Notes: a model not told the origin generated them from the letters alone. A stretch of DNA of 64,000 nucleotides from Streptomyces barringtoniae (GCF_020819595.1 NZ_JAJHNP010000016.1:124001-188000); one strand, 5' to 3'. Positions 24,755-34,089 are shown, counted from the stretch's first letter. Translations and numbers: made by a program.

Positions 24755-27190
24755 ATGCCGTTGTCAGATCAGAACCGCTCTCATCGCCGCCGTCCGGCTA
24801 CCCGCCGCGTGCTCGCCGCCGCCGTGGTCCTCGCCGCCGCGGGTGCCGCCGTACCGCTGGTCGCCCAGGCCGCCCACACGCCGAATGCCCGCACGCCGAC
24901 CTTGGCCGGTGCAGCGGCCGGCAGCGGCCGTTACTTCGGTACGGCGGTGTCCTCGGGCAGGCTCGGCGACTCGACGTACTCCACCATTCTCGACCGGGAA
25001 TTCAACATGATCACCCCGGAGAACGAGATGAAGTGGGACACCACCGAACCGTCCCGCGGCACCTTCAACTTCGGCCCGGCCGACTCGATCGTCGGCCACG
25101 CCTCCGCGCACGGGCAGCGGATGCGCGGCCACACCCTGGTGTGGCACTCGCAACTGCCCGGCTGGGTGAAGTCCATCACCGACGCCAACACCCTGCGCAG
25201 TGTGATGGACCACCACATCACCACCGAGATGACCCACTTCAAGGGCAAGATCTACGCCTGGGACGTGGTCAACGAGGCGTTCGCCGACGGCGGCAGCGGT
25301 CAGCACCGCAGCTCGGTCTTCCAGGACGTGCTGGGCAACGGCTTCATCGAGGAAGCCTTCCGCACCGCCCGGAACGCCGACCCCTCCGCCAAGCTCTGCT
25401 ACAACGACTACAACATCGAGAACTGGACCGACGCCAAGACGCAGGGTGTCTACGCGATGGTCAAGGACTTCAAGTCCCGCGGTGTGCCCATCGACTGCGT
25501 CGGCTTCCAGAGCCACTTCGGCGCAGGCGGCCCACCGGCCGGCTACCAGACCACTCTGTCCAAGTTCGCCGCCCTCGGCGTGGACGTCCAGATCACCGAA
25601 CTCGACATCGCCCAGGCGTCGCCGACGGCGTACACCAACGCCGTCCAGGCGTGCATGAACGTCGCCCGCTGCACGGGCATCACGGTGTGGGGGATCAGGG
25701 ACAGCGACTCGTGGCGCACCGGCGAGAACCCGCTGCTGTTCGACAGCAGCGGCAACAAGAAACCCGCCTACAACGCGGTGCTCACCGCCCTGGGCGGCAG
25801 CAGCGGCGGCACGCCGGGCGGGGGCATCACCTCCGGCGCGGTCTACACGCTCTCCGACGTGGCCGCCGGACGCGTTCTCGACGAGCCCGCGGGATACAAC
25901 GGCAACGGCACCCCGCTCCAGGTCTGGGACGCCAGCGGCGCCCCCAACCAGCAGTGGCGGGCCGGCCGGAACAGCGACGGTTCCTACACGCTGACCAACG
26001 TCGCCAGCGGCCGGGTACTGGAGGAGCCGGGCAACCAGACGGGCAACGGGACGAGGATGCAGGTCTGGGACTCGGGCGGCGGTGCCAACCAGCACTGGCG
26101 GGCCGGCCGCAACAGTGACGGTTCCTACACGCTGACCAACGTCGCCAGCGGCCGGGCGCTGGAGATCCCCGGCGGCCGGACCGCCAACGGCACTCCCGTC
26201 CAGATCTGGGACTCGGGCGGCGGCGCCCACCAGCACTGGAACCTAAGGACTTCGGCGCCTGCTCCGGCGGGCGGCGCGTGTGCCCTTCCGTCGACGTACC
26301 GGTGGACGTCGACGGGTGCGTTGGCGCAGCCGGCGAACGGGTGGGACGCGGTGAAGGACTTCACCGACGTGGTGTACAACGGCAAGCACCTGGTGTATGC
26401 GTCGAGCGTGTCGGGATCGTCGTACGGCTCGATGATGTTCAGGCCCTTCACGAACTGGTCGGACATGGCGTCGGCCGGCCAGGCCGGGATGAGCCAGTCC
26501 GCGGTGGCGCCCACGCTGTTCTACTTCGCGCCCAAGAAGATCTGGGTGCTGGCGTCCCAGTGGGGCGCGTCTCCCTTCGTCTACCGCACGTCGAGCGACC
26601 CCACCGACCCCGACGGCTGGTCCGCGCCGCAGCCGCTGTTCACCGGCAGCATCCCCAAGACTGAATCTCCCACCGGCCCGATCGACCAGACACTGATCGC
26701 CGACGACCAGAACATCTACCTGTTCTTCGCCGGTGACAACGGCAAGATCTACCGGGCGAGCATGCCGATCGGGAACTTCCCGGGCAGCTTCGGCTCGTCC
26801 TACACGACGGTCATGAGCGACACGGTGAAGAACCTGTTCGAGGCGCCGCAGGTCTACAAGGTGCAGGGCCAGAACCAGTACCTCATGATCGTCGAGGCGC
26901 GGGGTGCGAACGAGCAGCGCTACTTCCGCTCCTTCACGGCCTCCAGCCTGAGCGGTCCGTGGACCCCGCAGGCCGCCGGCGAGAGCAATCCCTTCGCGGG
27001 CAAGGCCAACAGCGGTGCCACCTGGACCAACGACATCAGCCACGGCGACCTGGTCCGCACCAACCCCGACCAGACCATGACCATCGACCCCTGCAACCTG
27101 CAGTTCCTCTACCAGGGCAAGTCCCCCACCGCGAGCGGCCCCTACGACCGACTGCCCTGGCGGCCGGGTGTCCTCACCCTGCAGCGCTGA
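24755..27190 (+). CDS. Bifunctional GH10 xylanase - ricin-B lectin - GH62 arabinofuranosidase
   Basis: This 811-residue secreted enzyme has a signal peptide (RRVLAAAVVLAAAGAAVPLVAQA), then a GH10 barrel (about residues 45-345) with the acid/base Glu in AWDVVNEAF and the nucleophile Glu in VDVQITELDIA. Next come a Gly-rich linker and a three-repeat ricin-B/CBM13 lectin (about 355-500, each repeat ending NQHWR-like). The GH62 domain (about 510-811) has FTDVVYNGKHLVYAS, GPIDQTLIADD and LFEAPQVYKV. It would cut xylan and strip arabinose side chains in one polypeptide. I use the ATG at 24755; an upstream TTG is possible. Confidence 0.93.
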   Translation: MPLSDQNRSHRRRPATRRVLAAAVVLAAAGAAVPLVAQAAHTPNARTPTLAGAAAGSGRYFGTAVSSGRLGDSTYSTILDREFNMITPENEMKWDTTEPSRGTFNFGPADSIVGHASAHGQRMRGHTLVWHSQLPGWVKSITDANTLRSVMDHHITTEMTHFKGKIYAWDVVNEAFADGGSGQHRSSVFQDVLGNGFIEEAFRTARNADPSAKLCYNDYNIENWTDAKTQGVYAMVKDFKSRGVPIDCVGFQSHFGAGGPPAGYQTTLSKFAALGVDVQITELDIAQASPTAYTNAVQACMNVARCTGITVWGIRDSDSWRTGENPLLFDSSGNKKPAYNAVLTALGGSSGGTPGGGITSGAVYTLSDVAAGRVLDEPAGYNGNGTPLQVWDASGAPNQQWRAGRNSDGSYTLTNVASGRVLEEPGNQTGNGTRMQVWDSGGGANQHWRAGRNSDGSYTLTNVASGRALEIPGGRTANGTPVQIWDSGGGAHQHWNLRTSAPAPAGGACALPSTYRWTSTGALAQPANGWDAVKDFTDVVYNGKHLVYASSVSGSSYGSMMFRPFTNWSDMASAGQAGMSQSAVAPTLFYFAPKKIWVLASQWGASPFVYRTSSDPTDPDGWSAPQPLFTGSIPKTESPTGPIDQTLIADDQNIYLFFAGDNGKIYRASMPIGNFPGSFGSSYTTVMSDTVKNLFEAPQVYKVQGQNQYLMIVEARGANEQRYFRSFTASSLSGPWTPQAAGESNPFAGKANSGATWTNDISHGDLVRTNPDQTMTIDPCNLQFLYQGKSPTASGPYDRLPWRPGVLTLQR

Positions 27191-27296
27191 CCCGCCTGAT
27201 CAACGGTGATCGCGACCGGGTGCGGTGCACCGGCACGTAGACGAGCGGTCCACGGAGTGAGCACCTCCACCCGCTGACCGATACTCACCGCCTCGA

Positions 27297-27327
27297 GGAA
27301 CCCCAGCCGTGCGCCGGCTGGGGTTCC
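27297..27327. terminator. Hairpin downstream of the GH10-GH62 gene
   Basis: GGAACCCCAGCC and GGCTGGGGTTCC form a perfect 12-base-pair stem with a 7-base loop, 107 bases after the stop at 27190. It has no long T run, but the strength suits a bidirectional terminator. The rest of 27191-27549 holds no gene I can support. Confidence 0.6.
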
Positions 27328-27549
27328 AATCGTTTGGGAACCAGGCGGAGGCCCGGCGAGGCTTGTCCGGCAGATGGGTGTGCTCCCGATCCTGCGCGGC
27401 GTGGGCGCCGACGTCCCGGATCGGCGTTCTGCCGTCACCTGTCAGCACCATCATCCCCTTCGCCAAGGCCGCCTCGATCGACGCCCGCACCGACGGCGGC
27501 ATGGCCGGCGCCGGCCGAGAAGTCCTCAGCCCGACGAAGATGACAAACG

Positions 27550-27574
27550 CGCCCCCATCGGAGAGATGGGGGCG
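27550..27574 (-). terminator. Terminator of the ricin-lectin gene
   Basis: CGCCCCCATC and GATGGGGGCG flank GGAGA, a perfect 10-base-pair stem 15 bases downstream of the minus-strand stop at 27590. Confidence 0.7.
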
Positions 27575-27589
27575 CATTCGTGCCTTCGC

Positions 27590-29374
27590 CTACTTGAGCG
27601 CTGTACCGCCCGAGTTGTGATAGCCGATCGTCTTGCGGATCAGGTTTCCGCCGTCGGACTCGGCCGTTGTCTGTTCCTGCTGCCCTGGACCGAAGAGCAG
27701 GCCGGCGACATGGGCGTTCGCGACCTGGTCCATGTGCGCGAAGAACCAGTCCACCTTGTCGTCCTTGTAATGGTTGAGAGTGTTGTTCTGCGCCATGTTG
27801 CCCACGGGGATCTGCCACAGGACCACCGGCTTGCCCACGGACTCGGCCATCGTCTTGTAGAACTTCAGCGCGGCGGCGGCCTTCTGGTCGGTCCAGAAGG
27901 TGTCACGGCCGCCGTGGGCCGGCTGTGCGTACCAGCCTGCGTCGCGGTCCGACACATCGGTGACCAGGAAGTCGGCGTTCTGTGCCCCGAGGGTCGCGTA
28001 GTCCTTGACACATCCCTGGGTGTTGGTCTGCCAGTCCCAGCAGGTGAGGTGGAGCCCCACGGCGGTGTTCGGCGCGTACTTGCGCGCCATCGACATCAGG
28101 CAGCGGCTGAGTCCGGCGGCGCTGTTCTCCTGCGATCCGCAATCGGTCGGGTTGGCGGCCGAGACCTGTGCGGCAACCCGGTGCGGATCGCCGAGCGACC
28201 GGACGTAGCCCCAGAAGTCGGGCTCAAGGTCGATCGCGTCGTGCGACGTGCCGATCTTCTGGAGGAAGAAACGGTAGTCGTTCATGTACCGGGTGAGCAG
28301 GTCGAGCCTGTTGATGGCCTTGACCTCGCCCGGACCGTCGCCCTGGCCTGCCGCATCCCCGAGGTCGCGCAACGAGTACCAGGTCCAGAGCATCTTCTGC
28401 GGGCGCGGGCTGCCCTTGTACGTCGCGTGGGCCGCCACGGTGTCCCGCCAGGTCACGTATGTGCCGGGCGCCGTGGTGCTGCCGTTCCAGCAGCCCCACC
28501 AGCTCGACCACGCGGCCTGGCAGAGGGATGCCGAGTAGTAGGCCGACGAGGGCGCGGGCTGGCTGTGCACATAGGCGTACCGCACGTCGAACGGCGCGGC
28601 GGCCGCCGAGGCGTCAGTCATCGAGCCGCCGATGAGCACCGTACTGCTACCCATGAAACGTGTCGTCGAGCTGCCGCCACCGGCCGCGGGAGACGGTGCT
28701 GACGACGGCTGCGTGCCGACACTCCCGGCCGGGACGAGTTGCCACTGCTGATCGGCGCCGCCCCGGTCGCGGTTCTGGACGACGTCGCCCCCGTCGGCCC
28801 TGGCGGCGTTGTGGACCTCGACGGCCATGCCACTGAAGCGATTGATCAAACGCACGTAGCCGTCCGGCGACTTGGCCAGTTTGAATTGCTGGTTGGTGCC
28901 GTTCAGGTCTTTCCACTGCACGATGGCGGAGCCGGTGGTCTTCGACCAGCCGAGGTCGTCCAGCACCTTGCCGGAGTTCCGGTTCTGCAGCCGGTAGTAC
29001 CCGTCACCCGCGTCGAAGAACCGCCACTGCTGGTTGGCCCCGCCGTGGCGCGCCCACTGCACCACCGCAGCGCCGTCGTTCGTGGCGAAGCCGCGGTCGT
29101 CCAGCACCTTGCCGCTGTTGCGGTTGACCAGCACGTACCACTTCTTCAGATCCAGGGTTTGCTGCGCCGAAGCCTGGCTGACCACAACGGCGGAGCCGGC
29201 CACGACCACCATGACGAGGCCCGCCCAGAAACCCCGACGCGCGAGCAACCGACGGCCACGATGCTTCGGGCGACCACCGCGGGCACGCCCGTCGGCACGG
29301 CGGCTGCCGGCGCGGGATGCCACCGATGACGTGGGTGGGCTGGGGACATGTCTGTGCTCTCGTTCAAGGGACAT
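27590..29374 (-). CDS. Secreted ricin-type lectin with C-terminal unassigned (glycosidase-like) domain
   Basis: This 594-residue protein starts at an ATG nine bases after AAGGAG. It has a long Arg-rich n-region, a hydrophobic core (GFWAGLVMVVVAGSAVVV), then three ricin-B repeats (about 75-220; NRNSGKVLDD and NQQWRFF type motifs). After a Ser/Pro linker, residues 250-594 look like an alpha-beta barrel, with YRFFLQKIGTSHDAIDLEPDFWGY, NTAVGLHLTCWDW, ADFLVTDVSDRD and KPVVLWQIPVGN. The Asp/Glu cluster in DLEPDFWGY is a plausible active site. I do not recognise a named GH family. It carries copy c of the bipartite promoter motif. Confidence 0.8.
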   Translation of the reverse strand: MSLEREHRHVPSPPTSSVASRAGSRRADGRARGGRPKHRGRRLLARRGFWAGLVMVVVAGSAVVVSQASAQQTLDLKKWYVLVNRNSGKVLDDRGFATNDGAAVVQWARHGGANQQWRFFDAGDGYYRLQNRNSGKVLDDLGWSKTTGSAIVQWKDLNGTNQQFKLAKSPDGYVRLINRFSGMAVEVHNAARADGGDVVQNRDRGGADQQWQLVPAGSVGTQPSSAPSPAAGGGSSTTRFMGSSTVLIGGSMTDASAAAAPFDVRYAYVHSQPAPSSAYYSASLCQAAWSSWWGCWNGSTTAPGTYVTWRDTVAAHATYKGSPRPQKMLWTWYSLRDLGDAAGQGDGPGEVKAINRLDLLTRYMNDYRFFLQKIGTSHDAIDLEPDFWGYVRSLGDPHRVAAQVSAANPTDCGSQENSAAGLSRCLMSMARKYAPNTAVGLHLTCWDWQTNTQGCVKDYATLGAQNADFLVTDVSDRDAGWYAQPAHGGRDTFWTDQKAAAALKFYKTMAESVGKPVVLWQIPVGNMAQNNTLNHYKDDKVDWFFAHMDQVANAHVAGLLFGPGQQEQTTAESDGGNLIRKTIGYHNSGGTALK

Positions 29375-29430
29375 GTCTGTGCTCTCCTTCAGCCGTTGCA
29401 TCTGACCGGACCACTTGGCCGGACAACACT

Positions 29431-29461
29431 CAGTGGTCCGAGAGGCCGAAAAGGTTGCCGC
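29431..29461 (-). promoter_or_regulatory. Bipartite GCGGCAACCTT motif, copy c
   Basis: On the minus strand the DNA reads GCGGCAACCTT, 10 bases, then CGGACCACTGA. It ends 57 bases before the ATG of the ricin-lectin gene. The second half is the least conserved of the four copies. Confidence 0.55.
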
Positions 29462-29558
29462 GAAGATCTGTTGTGAGAGCTGAGCGACGATGAGGAGGCC
29501 CCGACCGCCTTCGTCGAAGAGGCGGGCGGAAGAGGCGGGCGCGTCGCAGATGCGGACA

Positions 29559-29597
29559 GCTGCCCACACCCCCGCCATCGGCGGGGGTGTGGGCAGC
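29559..29597. repeat. Perfect 18-bp hairpin in a 584-base intergenic region
   Basis: An 18-base arm starting GCTGCCCACACC and its exact complement flank only three bases (ATC). It is isolated between divergent genes (29374 and 29959), so it does not follow any visible gene on either strand. It could terminate a small RNA or block read-through. Around it, 29375-29958 holds motif copy c and a possible promoter near 29770 and nothing else I can support. Confidence 0.6.
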
Positions 29598-29769
29598 CGA
29601 CTGCGGGATGGGCAAGGCAGCAGAAATGCAAAATAGTCCCTGCGGGCAATTATCGTCTCGCCTGCAGGTGACCCATCGCAATTTGTGCACATTTCGTGAA
29701 GCCTGAATTCACCATCCTCGCTGATGTTGTCAATCGAGCGTTTCAGCCACCGAATCGGATGCTGGCGCC

Positions 29770-29800
29770 TTGCAAACAAGCAGGTCAGAGCGGTTATGTA
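29770..29800 (+). promoter_or_regulatory. Possible promoter of the poly-gamma-glutamate-type operon
   Basis: TTGCAA (29770-29775) and TATGTA (29795-29800) are separated by 19 bases (18 if TTATGT is used). It is 160 bases upstream of the first gene of the operon, in AT-richer DNA. Tentative. Confidence 0.3.
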
Positions 29801-29958
29801 GCTCTTCCTCCCCATGCACGAAACGGCGCATTGTCGCCGATGGGTGAGCGCCGTCACACCTCCCTGATAAACCGGCCAAGCATTTCCGTCGTCAGGCAGG
29901 TCAAGAACTTCTGTTCGTTGCTTCACGCGGCCTCGGCAGAGCTCGGAAAGGATGCTTC

Positions 29959-32274
29959 TTGACCACCACTCGATCCCCGATATCCACGCGGGGTCCGGCT
30001 CTGCGTCGGGCGGACATGGCTGTGTTGGGAGGTGTGCGGCCGCCACTGGCGGCCCTGCCGGTTCTGTTGGCGCTCGTCGCGGGCCTGACGGTGTTCGCCG
30101 TCGGGAGCGATGCCGAACGGGGCGTTCCCGAGGCCGTCCTCAGCTCCCAGCAGCACATCGCCGAGGACGGGGCTGTGGCGCTGCAGGGCGCCGTCGACCA
30201 GAGCGTCACCGATCTGCGGGCAGCGGCCGCGGACTTCGGTGGCTCCACGTCCGTACCGGCGGACGGAATGCTGACCCGCCTCGACCGGGCCTACCGCAAG
30301 TGGCGCGGTACCGCCGTCGTCGACCTGCCCACCGGTCGGCTGCTCGCCTCACACGGGGAGGCCGTACCGCTCGGGAAGGTGGATCTGCGTGGGCTGCCGG
30401 CGAACCCGCCTCCGAGGCTGGTGCGGGACGACTCGGGCGTCATCCGGCTACTGGTGTTTGCGACGCTGTCGCAAGGCGGCAGGCAGGAGTTGCTCGTCGC
30501 CTCCCAGAGCCTGAAGCTGCCGGGCATCTCCGTCGGCAGGAATCACACGCTCAACGTCGTGGACCGCGACGGGGCCACTCTCACCTCGACGGGGCCGGGA
30601 TCCGGGACTGACCGGGCCAAGGCGCTGGCCGGCACCGCCGCCCGCGAGGCGCAGCGCAAGGGAACGTCGGACACCGCCGCTGCCGGCGGCTTCGACGGTC
30701 CGAGCGGCAGTCTCGTCGGGGCAGCGGACGGCAACACCCGTACCGCCGTCGGGTACGCCGGAGTGGCCCGGGGTCTTGCCACGAAACAGAGTCCGAGCAG
30801 CGCACTCGGACTGACGGTCGTCACGACGGTGCGAACCGAGCATCATGGGGCCGGGACCGGCGACCTTCGGCTCGCCCTCCTCGCCGCGGCCGTGCTCCTG
30901 GCCCTCGCGGCCGGGGTCACGTCCGCCCTCCACATGGTGGTGCAGCGGCCTGTGCTGCGCTTGCGTCGCGAAGCGCGGAGGCTCGGCTCGGGCGACCTCA
31001 CGGCTCCCGTCCACGTGCCCCGCTTCGGGGAACCCGCCCGGGTCGGCGCCGCGCTGGAGGCACTGCGCCGTCAACTCCGTGGCAGGGGCGGGCCGTCGCA
31101 GGAGGTGGTCGCGCAGCCACCGGCCAAGGGGCGTGTTCTGCCCGGGACCGGCAAGGGCCGGCGTCGGCTCGGACTGCGCACCGTCCTTGTGGTGTGCGCG
31201 TTCGCTCTGCTGGCCTGGCCCGCGTCGATGCTGCTGACGCTCGGCAGCACCTGGCCGCACCCAGCTGCGGTCGTACCCCGACTGATCACCGACGACCAGC
31301 GGCAACGCACCGAGACGACGGCGGACCGCGTGCGTAGGGGGATCAACGACGGATACGCGGATCTCGCCGATCTCGCCACCGTGATCGACGCTTCCCGGCC
31401 GCAGGAGGCGCGCGAGATCCTCGACAGATCCCTGGAGCAGCACGGCCGATACCGGTCTCTGTACGTCGTCGACGGCGCCGGCGCGATCCTCGTCCACGCC
31501 GGCGGCGAACCCCGTACCCCGAAGAAGGTCCGCATCAGGCCCGGGGTCATGCAGACGAACACCTCCGGCAAGGAACCGGTGCTCGCCGCCGTGGCCGCTC
31601 GGCCGGTCGAAGGTGCGCCGGCGGGGGCCGGACGCCGCTATGTCGTGGGCGAGTTCAAGGTCCAGTACCTGGTCGGCATCCTCAGCCGACCCGGTCTGGG
31701 CTCGGTGTGGCTGGTGGACTCCGCGCATCGGGTCATCGCGTCAAACAAGGGGTTCGTGGCCTTCGGGCGGGTCTCCGACGGCCGGCTGCGGGCTCAGCTG
31801 AAGGCCGTCCGTACGACCAAGGGCTCCGCCGAGCTGCTGCTCGGCTGGAGGAATCCGGCGGTCGCCGCAGTGGCGCCGTTCAACGAGAAGCTGGGCGTCG
31901 CGAGCGCACTCGGCTGGAAGGTCGCCTCGATCAGGCCGGTGTTCTGGATCGGGCTGCCCGAGTACGAGGCACAGCGTCGGATCATGCTCGTCGGTCTGCT
32001 GGGACTGACGACGGGCGCCCTCTGCCTCGGCTGGCTGCACCTCGTCGTCGTACGACCGCTGCGCGAAATCGCCCAGCATGCCGAGGCGTTGGCAGCTGGG
32101 GACCGCAGAACGGTGCTCTACCCGCGCTATCACGACGAGGTGGGATCCCTCGCCCGCAGCCTCGAACTGATCAGACAGCGACTCCCCCGCACCGACGCAC
32201 CGCCCGCGCCCGGTTCCCCGGACGGGGCGCCCACCCCCTCCACTTCCCCGTCCGGCCCCGGTCCCAGGAGCTGA
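29959..32274 (+). CDS. Tandem sensor-HAMP membrane protein of the PGA locus
   Basis: This 771-residue protein starts at TTG behind GGAAAGGA. It is a two-fold repeat: membrane helix, extracytoplasmic sensor-like region, helix and HAMP linker (first HAMP about 325-370 with RPVLRLRREARRLGSGDL; second about 695-740 with RPLREIAQHAEALAAGDRR and YHDEVGSLARSLELI). No kinase, cyclase or methyl-accepting domain follows; the tail is a short Pro/Ser stretch. It lies 6 bases before pgsB in one operon. It may sense the envelope or organise the synthase, perhaps taking the place of PgsA. That role is inferred. Confidence 0.75.
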   Translation: MTTTRSPISTRGPALRRADMAVLGGVRPPLAALPVLLALVAGLTVFAVGSDAERGVPEAVLSSQQHIAEDGAVALQGAVDQSVTDLRAAAADFGGSTSVPADGMLTRLDRAYRKWRGTAVVDLPTGRLLASHGEAVPLGKVDLRGLPANPPPRLVRDDSGVIRLLVFATLSQGGRQELLVASQSLKLPGISVGRNHTLNVVDRDGATLTSTGPGSGTDRAKALAGTAAREAQRKGTSDTAAAGGFDGPSGSLVGAADGNTRTAVGYAGVARGLATKQSPSSALGLTVVTTVRTEHHGAGTGDLRLALLAAAVLLALAAGVTSALHMVVQRPVLRLRREARRLGSGDLTAPVHVPRFGEPARVGAALEALRRQLRGRGGPSQEVVAQPPAKGRVLPGTGKGRRRLGLRTVLVVCAFALLAWPASMLLTLGSTWPHPAAVVPRLITDDQRQRTETTADRVRRGINDGYADLADLATVIDASRPQEAREILDRSLEQHGRYRSLYVVDGAGAILVHAGGEPRTPKKVRIRPGVMQTNTSGKEPVLAAVAARPVEGAPAGAGRRYVVGEFKVQYLVGILSRPGLGSVWLVDSAHRVIASNKGFVAFGRVSDGRLRAQLKAVRTTKGSAELLLGWRNPAVAAVAPFNEKLGVASALGWKVASIRPVFWIGLPEYEAQRRIMLVGLLGLTTGALCLGWLHLVVVRPLREIAQHAEALAAGDRRTVLYPRYHDEVGSLARSLELIRQRLPRTDAPPAPGSPDGAPTPSTSPSGPGPRS

Positions 32275-32280
32275 CCCGCC

Positions 32281-33552
32281 GTGCTCTTCCTGTACTGCGT
32301 CCTTGCGACGTGCTGCGCCGGACTGCTCGTCGCAGGCATCGTCGAACAGCGCCGTCATGACGCGAATCTCGCCGCCATACCCACCCGAGTGCTGGTCAAC
32401 GGCATTCGCGGCAAGTCCTCCATCACCCGGCTGTGCGCGGGCGCGCTGCGCGGCAGCGGCCTGGTGACCGTCGCCAAGACCACGGGCACCGCGGCCCGGT
32501 TCATCCACCCCGATGCCACCGAAGAGCCGGTCTACCGCAAGTTCGGCATCGCCAACGTCGTGGAGCAGATCGGCATCGTCCGGCGGGCCGCCGGCTACCG
32601 ACCCGATGTGCTGGTCATGGAGTGCATGGCCGTCATGCCCGCACTCCAGGAGATCAACCAGTCCAAGCTGATCCGCTCCACCATCGGCGTGCTCTGCAAC
32701 GTCCGCGAGGACCATCTCGCCGAGATGGGCCCGACGTTGGACGATGTGGCCCGCTCCCTGTGCCGGTCCCTGCCGGAGGGCGGCGTCTGTGTCACCGCGG
32801 AGAAGGAACGCTTCCCCATCCTCCAGGAGGAGGCCGACGCCCGGAACTGCGAGCTGATCTACGCCGACCCGGAGAGCGTCACCGACGAGGAACTACGCGG
32901 CTTCAGCTGGTTCACCTTCAAGGAGAACGTCGCCATCGCACTCGCGGTCGCCGAACTGCTCGGCGTCGACCGCGCGACCGCGCTGAAGGGAATGTACGAG
33001 GCGCCACCGGACCCGGGTGTGCTGTCCGTCGAGCGGTACCGCACCCATGACGGAAAGCGGCTGCGCTTCGCGAACGTCTTCGCCGCCAACGACCCCGAGT
33101 CGACGCTGATGAACATCGAGCAGCTGCTCGAACTGGGCGCGATCCACCGTCCGTTGCACGTCGTCGTCAACTGCCGTCCCGACCGTGTGGAGCGCAACGG
33201 GCAGATGGGCGCGCTCATCCCCCGGCTCGACCCGGAGACGGTGTTCCTCATCGGCCACCCCACCAAGTCGGCCGCCGACGCCATACCCACCCACTGGACC
33301 GGGAACGTCGTCGATCTCGGCGGCGACCGCCGCGACCCCGACCGGCTCACCACGGATCTGCTGGCTCACCTGGGTCCGGACTCCTCGCTCGTCGCCATCG
33401 GCAACATCCACGGCCAGGGCGAACTCCTCCTGGAGCGGCTCACGGCACTCGAGCCCGAACATCCCGACGCCGCCGCCGACCCCGCCGACCCGAGCGACGC
33501 CCTCACATCGTCCGGCGCCCACCCCAGCCCCTCCCATGGAGAACCCCGTTGA
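32281..33552 (+). CDS. pgsB: Poly-gamma-glutamate synthase PgsB (CapB-like)
   Basis: This 423-residue protein starts at GTG with one N-terminal membrane helix, then a Mur-ligase-type amide ligase fold. The ATP loop is VNGIRGKSSIT (residues 40-47 for the core), followed by AKTTGTAARFIHPD, VLVMECMAVMPALQ and NVREDHLAEMG, all typical of PgsB/CapB. Members polymerise glutamate through the gamma-carboxyl at the inner membrane together with PgsC. It overlaps pgsC by four bases (TTGA). The Pro/Asp/Ser-rich tail is longer than usual. Confidence 0.93.
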   Translation: MLFLYCVLATCCAGLLVAGIVEQRRHDANLAAIPTRVLVNGIRGKSSITRLCAGALRGSGLVTVAKTTGTAARFIHPDATEEPVYRKFGIANVVEQIGIVRRAAGYRPDVLVMECMAVMPALQEINQSKLIRSTIGVLCNVREDHLAEMGPTLDDVARSLCRSLPEGGVCVTAEKERFPILQEEADARNCELIYADPESVTDEELRGFSWFTFKENVAIALAVAELLGVDRATALKGMYEAPPDPGVLSVERYRTHDGKRLRFANVFAANDPESTLMNIEQLLELGAIHRPLHVVVNCRPDRVERNGQMGALIPRLDPETVFLIGHPTKSAADAIPTHWTGNVVDLGGDRRDPDRLTTDLLAHLGPDSSLVAIGNIHGQGELLLERLTALEPEHPDAAADPADPSDALTSSGAHPSPSHGEPR

Positions 33553-34031
33553 TCCCCGCAGTAGTCACCCCGCAGATCGCCGCCATCGGCATCGCACTCG
33601 GTCTGGTGTTCTCCCTCCTGTGCTACCTGACCACGAACCTGTCGCCGGGCGGCATGATCACCCCCGGCTGGCTCGCCCTCACCCTCGTCGACGATCTGCG
33701 GCGCGCCGCCATGGTCGCGGGCGTGGCAGCCGTGACCTACCTGCTGACCAAGCTGCTGCAGCGCTTCGTCATCCTCTACGGCAAGCGGCTGTTCGCCGCC
33801 GTCGTGCTCACCGGCGTCCTGCTCCAGGCCGGGCTCTCCCTGTTGCTCCAGCAGCAGTTCCCCCTGCTGTTCGCCCATCAGGCCCTCGGATTCATCGTCC
33901 CCGGTCTCATCGCCTACCAGCTTGAGAGGCAGCCCAAGACAGCGACGGTCCTCTCCACCAGCACGGTCACGTTCGCCGCCTACGTGATTCTGGTGTCCGG
34001 GCTGCTGCTGGGCGCCCTGCCCACGACATGA
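33549..34031 (+). CDS. pgsC: Poly-gamma-glutamate synthase subunit PgsC (CapC-like)
   Basis: This 160-residue membrane protein has five hydrophobic helices and the family motif LSPGGMITPGWLALTL near residue 31. LLTKLLQRFVILYGKRLFA follows. PgsC is the integral membrane partner of PgsB. The TTG start overlaps the pgsB stop, which indicates translational coupling and a fixed subunit ratio. Confidence 0.92.
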   Translation: MIPAVVTPQIAAIGIALGLVFSLLCYLTTNLSPGGMITPGWLALTLVDDLRRAAMVAGVAAVTYLLTKLLQRFVILYGKRLFAAVVLTGVLLQAGLSLLLQQQFPLLFAHQALGFIVPGLIAYQLERQPKTATVLSTSTVTFAAYVILVSGLLLGALPTT

Positions 34032-34089
34032 GCCGCCCCCTCCCCGACATGCGGCGCCATCTCTCCTTCACGCCCAGCGGAGTTGACCA

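Noticed and set aside
27200..27577. Minus-strand 125-codon frame between the GH10-GH62 and ricin-lectin genes
   Set aside because: It spans both terminators and lacks a ribosome site; no recognisable domain.
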